NCBI RefSeq assembly: GCF_000282135.1
Contig: NZ_AKJW01000018.1
Span: 62,001 to 126,000, forward strand
Direction of reading: 5' to 3'
DNA length: 64,000 nt
Source: Herbaspirillum sp. CF444
GTDB taxonomy: Bacteria > Pseudomonadota > Gammaproteobacteria > Burkholderiales > Burkholderiaceae_D
Both the position numbers and the translations under genes were made by a program. The notes beneath the pieces were generated by a model. The model saw nothing but the letters and a program-made list of their open reading frames with translations, made no database searches and was not told the origin of the DNA. Shown here piece by piece: positions 38,042 to 45,807 of the stretch; the first letter of the stretch is position 1; the number at the start of each line of letters is the position of its first letter.

Positions 38042-40531
38042 TTAGTGCTTGAACAGGTTCGGTGCCGGGGCGGCTTTCTTGATGGTGTCGGCGTAGGTGA
38101 CCTTTTTTGCGCCTGCTGCGGGCCCGTAATCCTTGAACGCGTCCTGATTGGCCTTGGCCTGGGTGGCGCGGAAAAGTCCATCAGCCTGGTTCAGGATATT
38201 GATCAGGTTGTCGGTCATGTTGTTGGCCGCCGTGATCGAAGCATTTTGCCAATCTGCGGGGTCCAAGGCAATCTTGTGGACCGCATCGATACCTCTGAAC
38301 TGGCCTTTGAGTCGCTTCATCAGTTCTTTGCGGATATCACCATTCACAATGTTCGCTTTCTTCCCGGACAATATTTTGCCAGCAGTCCATGTCGAGACCT
38401 CGATCAAATTTGCATTGACAGGATGCGCCTTGCGTATGTTCGAATGGGGGACCGTCCGTTCCTCGATATCGGGCATTGTATGGCCAGCGAGACGCCGCAG
38501 CCATGCGCTCGGGTTGACCGATGTATCCTTGTGCTTGAAGATGGCACGTGCAAAGTTTGCAGAATTTAATTCCGAATCCTTCATCTGCGTGTCGTCCTCG
38601 TGTTTCATGTGATGCGAATTGGCACTGGAGACAATGGATAATTTACTGAAGCTGAAATCGGCCTCGTCGCCCTGGACCAGATTGGCCAGGGTGGAGCCGA
38701 AGTCCACCTTATAGTTGTTCCATGTATTCCAAGAGCCTTTGGCTTGAACCCCATTGTGCAGCGTATCGTAGTCGATGAAGGTATTGGGTTCGGTCATCCA
38801 GGGTGCGCTGCCGTAGGCTGCCGCCATGGATTCCCGGTGCGACATGTCCAGGTCGTGAACGGTCTTGATCCCCCATGCCTGATTGCTCGGCGCGTCGCCA
38901 TCGTTGTTGATACCTTGATTAGTGATGCCGCCGCCCAGAAGCTTGATGCCCGCTTTGCCGCCGGCGCGATAGGCGTCGACGCGATCATAGATACCTTGGC
39001 CCGTCCCCTGCTGCTTGACGCTGATGACGTCGCCATCGCCAGCATGCATGAACACCTGGAGGTTGCGCGCCGCCAGTTGCTTCTTGAAATGCCCCGTGGC
39101 AGGGTGATTGAAAGTGATTTGGCGCATCTGCCCAAAGCGGAACTGCGGCTTGGCATAATGTTCCTTCAGCGCCGCGACATCGGCGCCGGCTCCGACGGCA
39201 TCTTCATAGGCCCTGCGCACCTCCGCCGTAGAGGCGTCCGCGCCGAGCGTGCCATCCGCCGCGCGCCTTTTCCACGTATGCGTCCAAAGATGTCCAATAA
39301 TCACAGCCTTGCCGTTGACGTTGGCGACTGCGGCACGTTCGCTGTTCAGGGTCTGGTAGAGCGCATGGGCCTTCGAAGGGAGAAGCGGGTCGTCGTACTG
39401 ATTGACGTTGACGACCATGCGCAGGCGGTTCTTCGCATCGATGGCCTCGGCAAAACCCTCTTGATAACGGGTGATACTGGTACGCGCTTTGAGATCGCCC
39501 TGGTCTTCTTTCACGGCATCGGTCTGGGTATTGCCAGAACTGATATTGACGAGGTAGCCGGCCTTTCCCCCTGCGTAGATTCGATTGGGGTCGCTCGCAG
39601 GCTGGCCAGGCGTGGCGACATAGTCCGCAGGCAACGCGGGTAGACCGACTTCCCGGGTATGGAATTCATTCGCGAAAAGCTCATACTCTTCGCTCGGGTC
39701 ACCGACATTCACCGGAATCCTGCGCTGGATCGGCATGATGCCATGTGGCGTCGCCGCTTGCGCGAGTCGCTGGATCGCTGTCGGCGCAGCGGCGCCCATT
39801 GACGGTGCATTTGGTGCATCTGCACCGTGCCAGGCCTGCCGCAACTGCGCTGTCCCTAATTGCAAGGCCCTGGCTCCCATGCTATCGGCTTCTGTCTCAA
39901 GTCCTGCATCGTCGTTGAGCGGCACGCCGGCACGCATCTGTCGTGTCGCCTGCACCCGGCCTTGCGCCTGCTGTACGACGTGCCAGGCCTCATGAGGTAG
40001 ATGCTGTTCCTGGCCTGGAGCCAGGTGGATATCAGTGCCTTGCGCATAGGCATGGGCATTGAGTTGGGCCGGTTGTGGCGAATCGTAGTGGACGTTGACA
40101 TGGTCCATCGACATGCCGGACAGCGATTCGATGCCGTGTTTAAGACCGTCGGGCAAGCCGCTCTTGGCGGCCGCAGCCGAGCTCGCCTGGCGCTGCAATG
40201 GCGCCTGTGCTCCGATGGAGGCTGTTTCGCCGTCTTCTTCTCGGTCACGTTCGCGCTGCAAGGTAGCTGCACGGGCCTGAAATGCCTGCGCCCGACCGCC
40301 CTGGATTGTCAGCTGCGCCGTTTGCCGGACACGCTCGGTGCGCGGACTGTTTTGAGCCAGCGTCGCCAGTTGCCGGATTTCAGCCTGCGCTGGACGCTGG
40401 TCAATAAAGCCATCATTAGCCTGCATCGCACCACTGGGTCGCTCGGACTGCTGGTTGTCCGGCTTGCGTACGGATTCTTGTTGTTTATCGTGCACCGGAC
40501 CTCCGGACAGATGGACTATCGGGAAAAGCAT
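38042..40531 (-). CDS. large DUF4157 protein with unassigned C-terminal region (putative effector/toxin)
   Basis: An 829-residue protein. The leader contains FIDQRPAQAEIRQL (about 42-55) and NSPRTERVRQ (about 61-70). DUF4157 spans about 126-226 with HLAPGQEQHLPHEAWH (HEAWH 180-184) and LETEADSMGARA. About 570 residues follow that I cannot assign; they include IIGHLWTHTWKRR, QAWGIKTVHDLDMSHRES and a helical tail ending KKAAPAPNLFKH. A GTG at 40495, preceded by GGAGG, may be the true start; the ATG at 40531 has no Shine-Dalgarno. It is the first gene of a six-gene minus-strand series. It may be a toxin with a novel activity domain. Confidence 0.7.
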   Translation of the reverse strand: MLFPIVHLSGGPVHDKQQESVRKPDNQQSERPSGAMQANDGFIDQRPAQAEIRQLATLAQNSPRTERVRQTAQLTIQGGRAQAFQARAATLQRERDREEDGETASIGAQAPLQRQASSAAAAKSGLPDGLKHGIESLSGMSMDHVNVHYDSPQPAQLNAHAYAQGTDIHLAPGQEQHLPHEAWHVVQQAQGRVQATRQMRAGVPLNDDAGLETEADSMGARALQLGTAQLRQAWHGADAPNAPSMGAAAPTAIQRLAQAATPHGIMPIQRRIPVNVGDPSEEYELFANEFHTREVGLPALPADYVATPGQPASDPNRIYAGGKAGYLVNISSGNTQTDAVKEDQGDLKARTSITRYQEGFAEAIDAKNRLRMVVNVNQYDDPLLPSKAHALYQTLNSERAAVANVNGKAVIIGHLWTHTWKRRAADGTLGADASTAEVRRAYEDAVGAGADVAALKEHYAKPQFRFGQMRQITFNHPATGHFKKQLAARNLQVFMHAGDGDVISVKQQGTGQGIYDRVDAYRAGGKAGIKLLGGGITNQGINNDGDAPSNQAWGIKTVHDLDMSHRESMAAAYGSAPWMTEPNTFIDYDTLHNGVQAKGSWNTWNNYKVDFGSTLANLVQGDEADFSFSKLSIVSSANSHHMKHEDDTQMKDSELNSANFARAIFKHKDTSVNPSAWLRRLAGHTMPDIEERTVPHSNIRKAHPVNANLIEVSTWTAGKILSGKKANIVNGDIRKELMKRLKGQFRGIDAVHKIALDPADWQNASITAANNMTDNLINILNQADGLFRATQAKANQDAFKDYGPAAGAKKVTYADTIKKAAPAPNLFKH

Positions 40532-40604
40532 GTGGAAAGACGTCGGCAGGCATGCTGATATCGCGACAGCGGACTAGGGGCAGAGTATAACGATATTCCT
40601 GTCG

Positions 40605-41100
40605 ACTTACGTCGAAAACTGCCCCACTTTTGGAGTGCCCCCTTGGGCTGGACCAAGGCCAGTCGATGAAGTGATACGCTTGTCGAGCCTTCTCCAGAGG
40701 AGCGACACCATGGCGGCACGAGGACCATATCGGCGGCACAGTCTGCAGTTCAAGATTCAGATCTGCAGTGACGTTCGCAGCGGCAAGCCTGGACGACGGG
40801 AGGTGCTCAAGACTCACAACTTGTCGACCAATCTTATGCAAATGTGGCTAGGACGGTTTGATCGCGATGAACTGGATCGGACAGGTGCTGCTGCATCAAC
40901 GGGCGCAGAGTATGAAGCGCACATTGCCGCTTTGGAGCGAAAGGTCGGCCAGCTCACGATGGAGATCGATCCCTTAAAAAAACACCACGACTGCAACTCG
41001 TCAGCAACAACGAGAACTCATCAATCATCAGCGGCCCCCGGCTTGCTCCATCCGAGGATGGATGCCAAATGATCGATCTGCTGAGTATTCTCAGAAAATG
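40605..41100 (+). mobile_element. IS3-type insertion sequence remnant, copy 2 (orfA and start of orfB)
   Basis: The ATG at 40710 starts MAARGPYRRHSLQFKIQICS, continuing RSGKPGRREVLKTHNLSTNLMQMWLGRFDRDEL and YEAHIAALERKVGQLTMEIDPLKK, an IS3-family OrfA with HTH and leucine-zipper pattern. At a run of seven A (40976-40982) the reading continues in the -1 frame as TPRLQLVSNNENSSIISGPR, as in IS elements that make OrfAB by frameshifting. The catalytic DDE part is absent. The left end matches copy 1 at 33,228-33,437. Confidence 0.75.
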
Positions 41101-41515
41101 CACCACTCATTGCCCTGACAGTAGGGCCATATTCTGATCCATCGAAAGCACCAACTACGGCTTAGTAAGAGAGGCCGGCCCCAGTTCTTCTAGAAGAATC
41201 GCGACGTGGCAACTAAGTATCACCACCCTTCTTATCAGCATTTAAACGCCACTCACTTTTAGTACCAAGCTACCAGTCAATACTGAATAAGCGGCGCCAT
41301 TCATTTTCAGAAATCGATACCATTTTTTATCTTTCGGGAAAAAATTCTTGTGCAGTAAAATGAAAAGAGGCAATACAAGAACATCGCCGAAATGTTCTTT
41401 GAAAAACTACTGCGTAACGGTTAGACGTGCTTGAAAGACAGATACTTGATTAGTTTTCAAAGTCCGCAATCGGCCAGAAGCCGACATCTCTGAGACAGGA
41501 GCATCATCTCCTCGG
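41101..41515. other. AT-rich non-coding stretch after the IS remnant
   Basis: About 415 bp of lower GC than the chromosome and without a supportable gene. AGGAGCATCATCTCCT near 41,499 is a small hairpin. It probably represents acquired or decayed DNA. Confidence 0.4.
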
Positions 41516-41959
41516 TTATTCGCTAGAATTGGTCTTCCACGTGAAAGTCCAACTCAGCGTGTTCGAGAGAGGCACCACCTTAATCAGCTCAAAGTGATAT
41601 TCGTGGAGGCGAACCTTCCCGGTGAAATCCAATGTTCTTTTAGAATCATCTCCTCGACATGATGAGGGAATGCCGCCGCATTTTTTTAGTGCCGTCTTCA
41701 ATTGTTCTTCTGTTGGTACGTCCCGTTCTTTTTTTTCCACGACAACATAGTTCATGACGGTCCTTATTTTGAAATCGGCTTGGATAGGCTGGCTGATGAA
41801 TCCTGCTTTTCGAGAATACTTCTCAAGCGTGCCATGCAATGCCAAGACTACTTGACCGCCTGTCTCACTTTTTACGTTTTTTTGTGCAGATGCTTCAGGA
41901 ATGTCTCTCGGGTGCGTCAAGATCGACGCCCAATCTACGTCCGCAAGCCCCGAGGCCAC
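41516..41959 (-). CDS. hypothetical island protein
   Basis: Up to 147 residues if started at a GTG at 41959, which has no visible Shine-Dalgarno, so the true start may be internal. The sequence (SETGGQVVLALHGTLEKYSR, VEKKERDVPTEEQLKTALKKCGGIPSSCRGDD, LHEYHFELIKVVPLSNTLSWTFTW) looks like a small beta-rich domain with two cysteines. I recognise no family. Codon use and the low-GC setting fit the island. It may be a fragment. Confidence 0.4.
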   Translation of the reverse strand: MASGLADVDWASILTHPRDIPEASAQKNVKSETGGQVVLALHGTLEKYSRKAGFISQPIQADFKIRTVMNYVVVEKKERDVPTEEQLKTALKKCGGIPSSCRGDDSKRTLDFTGKVRLHEYHFELIKVVPLSNTLSWTFTWKTNSSE

Positions 41960-41988
41960 TAGGTCATGGCCGACAAAGCAGTGAGTCA

Positions 41989-42010
41989 GCCGCCCGCGAG
42001 GCGGCTTTTT
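41989..42010 (+). terminator. intrinsic terminator before the brnA remnant
   Basis: GCCGCC (41989-41994) pairs with GGCGGC (42000-42005) around a 5-base loop, followed by five T. No intact plus-strand gene lies directly upstream. Confidence 0.6.
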
Positions 42011-42022
42011 CTTGCGTCTGTC

Positions 42023-42204
42023 AAGTACCAGTTATCGAACTTGCGTCCAGCACGACCACGTGGCCGCCCGGCAGTGGGCGCAAAGTGCAGGTGACAATGC
42101 GTGTTGATGAGGACGTGTTAGAGGCATTTAAAAATGAGGGCGAGGGCTGGCAAACCAGGATGAATGACGCCCTGCGTCAGTGGGGTCAGGAGCATCGACG
42201 CTAA
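42023..42204 (+). pseudogene. brnA-like antitoxin remnant (3' end, frameshifted)
   Basis: The last about 43 codons read GSGRKVQVTMRVDEDVLEAF, then KNEGEGWQTRMNDALRQWGQ and EHRR. This is the ribbon-helix-helix tail of BrnA-type antitoxins. Just upstream, NLRPARPRGRP is read in another frame. Loss of one G near 42,070 would explain the shift, since RPRGRPGSGRKV is the expected continuous reading. The N-terminal part and a brnT toxin gene are missing, so this is a relic of a type II toxin-antitoxin system. Confidence 0.65.
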
Positions 42205-42226
42205 CGGACATGCTCTGTACGTACCG

Positions 42227-42250
42227 AAGGCCGCCTTGTGCGGCCTTTTT
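42227..42250 (+). terminator. intrinsic terminator after the brnA remnant
   Basis: AAGGCCGC (42227-42234) and GCGGCCTT (42240-42247) with a 5-base loop, followed by a T tract, 22 bp after the relic's stop codon. Confidence 0.75.
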
Positions 42251-42721
42251 GCGTCCGCTGCTATCCAAGAGGAGCGGCGGCGGGGTTGTTCGACGCTCAA
42301 AGTCGCGAGACCAAGCAAAAATAAAACATACCAAAACGAATGTTGTAGGTGTCGTAATTAATTGAGCTTTGACCCTCTGGCGCGCAGTTGCCCCACCCCG
42401 CGCCTGCCGGCTTCATAGGGGGCTCAAAATTGCATCAGTGGGCAATGTCCACCGGGCGTGGCTTTGATACCCGGCGGATGGGCGCCGAGTTTGATGCATT
42501 TTGACGCGCCCGAGAGATATTCTTGATGCGTCTGCGGCTTACTCACAAAAAATATAAAAGGTGAGATAGGCAGTCAAGTGCTCTTGGAATTGTGTGGCAC
42601 GCTTGCCCAGCACAATCGATTAATTTTCGTGACCAATAATTGCCTGCTACTAGCAGATTGTGGACGTTAAGCGCTACTGCAATTGGCTCAAATCCACGAA
42701 TGACGAGAATAAGGAGCCGAT
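42251..42721. other. non-coding stretch upstream of the third leader-bearing protein
   Basis: About 470 bp with no supportable gene. It contains a GC-rich patch (42,370-42,520) with short inverted repeats around TTGATGCATTTTGA and TTGCATCAGTGG that may be an IS scar. The promoter of the 399-residue protein must lie towards its right end. AATAAGGAG provides the ribosome-binding site. Confidence 0.35.
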
Positions 42722-43921
42722 ATGTCTGGAAAAGCACCACTGCAAAACAAGGTCAATCCATCACATCAGGAAATGCAAAAGCTGGGGGGCGTGTCAGGCT
42801 CGGCCGGTTTTCTGGATGCCCGTCCGGCGGCACAGACGAATTCGGACTTGATGCGAATGGTCGGCGACAGTCCACGCGCCAGGCAACAAGTCGCTGTGGC
42901 GCAGATGATGTTCGGCGGCCGTAATGCGCCGGTGCAGCTGATGCCGAAGAAAAAGAAACCCGGTGGTGGTGCCGCAGCGTTAACTGCAACCGTCACAGAA
43001 GAAACGAAAGTTGAGGTGATGAACAACGACGACGTGCCGAAGCTGGAGGCTATGGAGGCAGAGGCCGCCGTAGTGGATCATGGCGCGATGGACGGCGACA
43101 GTAAACGGGCTACTGCCGACCCTGAGAATAGCGATGACGGTTTCGATGCTGCCACTTACGACGCGGAGCAAATTCTAACAGTCGCTACAGCGACAGCCAG
43201 GCCACACGCGGACGAGAAAGATGCAAAAAGTACGGAGCCGACGGACATGCAGGTATTGACTAAATGGCGAGGCCTAAATAAGAAAGCGTCTTCCAAAGAT
43301 CCATTCCTGAAAGAGATGGCGAAGAATATCAAGGCAGCGCGGCTCTTACTTCGGTTAGAGGTCGTGGATCAAGCCAAGTTCGAACAATTTGATGATTGGA
43401 AGACAATGAATCACCAGAGCTACGTCGATGCGGCTCTCGCTTGCCACACTTTTTTGGCAACGTTACCTGGCTCGGCCAATCCAGCGCTTGGCCGCGAAGA
43501 GAAAATGCCGTCACGCGCTGGTAATACGCTGGAAACTATTGCCGAGTACTGGCCGCGTTGCAGATTCAACCCTATTGGAATAATGCCGCATGGCGTACAA
43601 AAAAAGGTAGACTCCAGGAGCGGGAGAGCCATGTCCATCTTTACTGGAATTGTAGTGCAGGTGAAAAAGGGAGTTTGGTTATCGGCCCATATTTCATTGC
43701 CGCCGGACACCACAGGAGATGGAACCATATTTTCGGACAGTTGCCACTTGAAGGTCACGACGGGGCACATCCCTTTTCCCGGCAGCTATTACTTCTCAAT
43801 CAGCAAGGACGGAACGTGCACAAAGACAACAAGGGGTGATGATTGGAGCAAACTCGATAAAAACGTTTGGATAGCCTTGGAGCAAACCGCGAAATATCTA
43901 GCGGTGGGAAATCTGAAGTAA
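42722..43921 (+). CDS. leader-bearing protein without DUF4157 (putative effector of the same family)
   Basis: A 399-residue protein. Residues 29-65 (GFLDARPAAQTNSDLMRMVG, then DSPRARQQ) match the leaders of the two DUF4157 proteins on the island. No DUF4157 domain follows. A low-complexity acidic linker (about 85-180) is followed by a C-terminal about 200-residue domain with AKNIKAARLLLRLEVVDQAKFEQF, SYVDAALACHTFLATLPG and HISLPPDTTGDGTIFSDSCHLKV that I cannot assign. AAGGAG lies 6 bases before the ATG. The gene is on the opposite strand to the other two. Possibly a cargo protein for the same export route. Confidence 0.65.
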   Translation: MSGKAPLQNKVNPSHQEMQKLGGVSGSAGFLDARPAAQTNSDLMRMVGDSPRARQQVAVAQMMFGGRNAPVQLMPKKKKPGGGAAALTATVTEETKVEVMNNDDVPKLEAMEAEAAVVDHGAMDGDSKRATADPENSDDGFDAATYDAEQILTVATATARPHADEKDAKSTEPTDMQVLTKWRGLNKKASSKDPFLKEMAKNIKAARLLLRLEVVDQAKFEQFDDWKTMNHQSYVDAALACHTFLATLPGSANPALGREEKMPSRAGNTLETIAEYWPRCRFNPIGIMPHGVQKKVDSRSGRAMSIFTGIVVQVKKGVWLSAHISLPPDTTGDGTIFSDSCHLKVTTGHIPFPGSYYFSISKDGTCTKTTRGDDWSKLDKNVWIALEQTAKYLAVGNLK

Positions 43922-43980
43922 GAACTTGTTCACAATTTGTAGCATGAGTCCGTCAATTGGTGACGTTAGAGGCCGAGAAG
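43922..43980. repeat. half copy of the long palindromic extragenic repeat
   Basis: AGAACTTGTTCACAATTTGT and the next about 37 bases align with the left arm of the 62,762-62,905 element (GAACCTGTTCAAAGTCTGTAGC...). The second arm is missing. It lies directly after the stop codon of the 399-residue gene. Confidence 0.55.
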
Positions 43981-44211
43981 CGATTGCGATATGTTGTCAG
44001 ATAAAGCACACGAATTTCTTCAATGACAGCTTTTTGCCAGCATTTCCAACGAAGCCGCTAAGTGACTGGACATAGCGTTAATTCGAATCCCGCGATAGAA
44101 AAAGCCCGCATCGTGAACTGACCCGCTCTAACTGATCCACCCTCCATTGCCGAGCGAACGCGGCAACACGGTCATAAGAACCTTCAAATCCCAATGCGCA
44201 CAGATGGGGCC

Positions 44212-45228
44212 TCAATGTGCGTGCTCTACATCTCTCACCAGACGCATTCCCACCAGGGTATAGCGAGTGCTAGTGGTATTCCAGTTGCGGAAGGCGCAAC
44301 GTGCATACAATGACCAGGTATGCCACGAGCCGCCACGTCGCACTTTGACTTCACCGTCTGCCGGGCCATGGGGGTCTGCCAGCGGCGAATGTGCGTAGGT
44401 GTCTTCGCCATACCAGTCGGCTGTCCATTCCCAGGCATTGCCGACCATGTCATACAGTCCAAATCCATTCGGTGGGAAACTCCCCACGGGAGAGGTAAAG
44501 GCAAAGCCGTCATGATTCTTGAGCGCATGACTGGCGAAGCGAGGCCAGTACGGTGTAGCGTTGGCATCGAAGGTATTGGCGATGCGGCTCAAGCCCTCCG
44601 GATCATCGCCATTGGGGTAGCGAGTCGTGCTGCCTGCGCGACACGAGTATTCCCATTCCGCTTCGGTCGGTAGCCGGTAGTGCACCTGTTCTTTCTTGCT
44701 CAGCCATGCTGCCAGGGCTTGTGCATCATTCCAGGTGACGTTAAGTACCGGATGATTGTCGGCCTGCGGAAAGCCGGGATTTTTCCAGCTGTATCGCGGG
44801 TTGCGGCCTTCGAAGGCGTCTTTGCGTTCAGTTTCTTGAGGATCATAGTCCGGGTTGTAACCATAGCCTCCGGTCTGGTCTCGAATGGATTCCGGGGTAT
44901 AGCCCGACTCCGCCACAAATTTGGCAAACTGCCCAACCGTGACCAGATACTTCCCTACATAAAACGGATGGGTGATCAGCACCTTGTGTCGTGGCCGCTC
45001 ATCGTCAAGGTCCAGCAGACGACGCTCTTCATAATCCGGATAGGCCCCTTTCAGCGATGCGAGAGATTCATCGGTACCCATCAGAAATTCTCCCGCAGGG
45101 ATCAGGACCATTTGCATTCCAATTGAATTTTCAATGGTCGCAGGCAGTGGTGTCGTTTCCTCGGCATGCAGAGATGTCAACGCCATGCCAAGCAGCATTG
45201 CCAGTAATCCAGCGTATCGGTGTTTCAA
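44212..45228 (-). CDS. exported FGE/SUMF1-fold protein (formylglycine-generating-enzyme-like)
   Basis: Started at TTG (45228), preceded by GGGAGAG, the product is 338 residues with a signal peptide (LKHRYAGLLAMLLGMALTSLHAEE). The FGE-sulfatase domain is complete: GMQMVLIPAGEFLMGTDES, VLNVTWNDAQALAAWLS, RLPTEAEWEYSCRAGSTTRYPNGDD, GFGLYDMVGNAWEWTADWYG and VRRGGSWHTWSLYARCAFRN. The two cysteines that bind copper in sulfatase-maturing enzymes are not both present in the last motif. It is therefore more like PvdO or structural members than a true sulfatase activator. It lies inside the island near its right end. Confidence 0.8.
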   Translation of the reverse strand: MKHRYAGLLAMLLGMALTSLHAEETTPLPATIENSIGMQMVLIPAGEFLMGTDESLASLKGAYPDYEERRLLDLDDERPRHKVLITHPFYVGKYLVTVGQFAKFVAESGYTPESIRDQTGGYGYNPDYDPQETERKDAFEGRNPRYSWKNPGFPQADNHPVLNVTWNDAQALAAWLSKKEQVHYRLPTEAEWEYSCRAGSTTRYPNGDDPEGLSRIANTFDANATPYWPRFASHALKNHDGFAFTSPVGSFPPNGFGLYDMVGNAWEWTADWYGEDTYAHSPLADPHGPADGEVKVRRGGSWHTWSLYARCAFRNWNTTSTRYTLVGMRLVRDVEHAH

Positions 45229-45256
45229 GTTCTCTCCCTTGTTTTGACTATTGTTA

Positions 45257-45287
45257 TTCGTTGTTCGTTGTTCGTTGTTCGTTGTTC
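45257..45287. repeat. heptanucleotide tandem repeat upstream of the FGE-like gene
   Basis: Four perfect copies of TTCGTTG plus three bases, 29 bp upstream of the TTG start on the minus strand (read there as CAACGAA). Such repeats can change length by slippage and alter promoter spacing. Confidence 0.8.
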
Positions 45288-45588
45288 TGTTCCAGCTCCA
45301 ACAACGTGCTGAAATCCTTGCTGCTTGTCCTGGGATTACCGAAAAAAGTGGTCGATTCGATCGCAAATGAAATGGTGAGCAGTTAGTAAGGGAGCATGCA
45401 GTGGCAGAAGTATCAGCCTCGGCCGATTGCGGACATCGGCGGCGATCGCGAACGCCACTTTATCAGCAATTTCTTGTTGGGGAATATTTTGCCCAAACCG
45501 GCGCAAATCGGCGAATTCGCGCACTGTATGCGCAATCAGTGATCCTTGCCCAGTCTGACTTTGCGGCTCGCCGCGCACATGCTCTTTT
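45288..45588. other. right end of the island, no supportable gene
   Basis: About 300 bp that must include the promoter of the FGE-like gene. Short open frames on both strands are shadows without ribosome-binding sites. No recombinase fragment was recognised. Confidence 0.4.
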
Positions 45589-45627
45589 GACTCATAATCC
45601 GTTGGTGCCGTGTTCGACTCACGGGGG
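45589..45627 (+). repeat. attR: orphan 39-bp copy of the tRNA-Ile2 3' half
   Basis: Perfect copy of 33,048-33,086. The following bases GCATCAGC differ from the intact gene's GGCCACCA, so the copy cannot form a tRNA. It marks the far junction of the island. Confidence 0.85.
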
Positions 45628-45644
45628 CATCAGCAATTCAGAAG

Positions 45645-45671
45645 GGCTTGCGGTAAAACGTAAGCCTTTTT
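45645..45671 (+). terminator. terminator next to attR, probably the original tRNA terminator
   Basis: GGCTTGCG (45645-45652) pairs with CGTAAGCC (45659-45666) around GTAAAA, followed by TTTTT. It lies 17 bp after the att copy, as expected for the pre-insertion tRNA terminator. Confidence 0.75.
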
Positions 45672-45807
45672 GTTTTGGCAGTTCTACGTCGGTTTGAAAT
45701 AGTGTTTAATGCTGTTTCTGAAGATGTCGCTATCGATGTCGGACATGCTTTGCTGCCGCGACATCAGCGCTATCGGTGAACGGGCAATACACTATAAAAC
45801 GCAAACA

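Noticed and set aside
33679-43921. A complete extracellular contractile injection system or T6SS on the island
   Set aside because: DUF4157 proteins suggest a link, but no sheath, tube, baseplate, spike or AAA+ ATPase gene is present in the window.
44050-44100. tRNA-like fragment near a TTCGAATCCCGCG string
   Set aside because: The string resembles a T-arm, but there is no matching acceptor, D- or anticodon arm.
45257-45287. CRISPR-like repeat
   Set aside because: Seven-base units without spacers are a simple tandem repeat. No CRISPR array or cas gene was seen anywhere in the window.
45336-45697. Two short open frames of 80 and 98 codons at the island's right end, considered as an integrase fragment
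   Set aside because: They overlap on opposite strands, lack ribosome-binding sites and show none of the Arg-His-Arg-Tyr motifs of tyrosine recombinases. One also reads through the att repeat.
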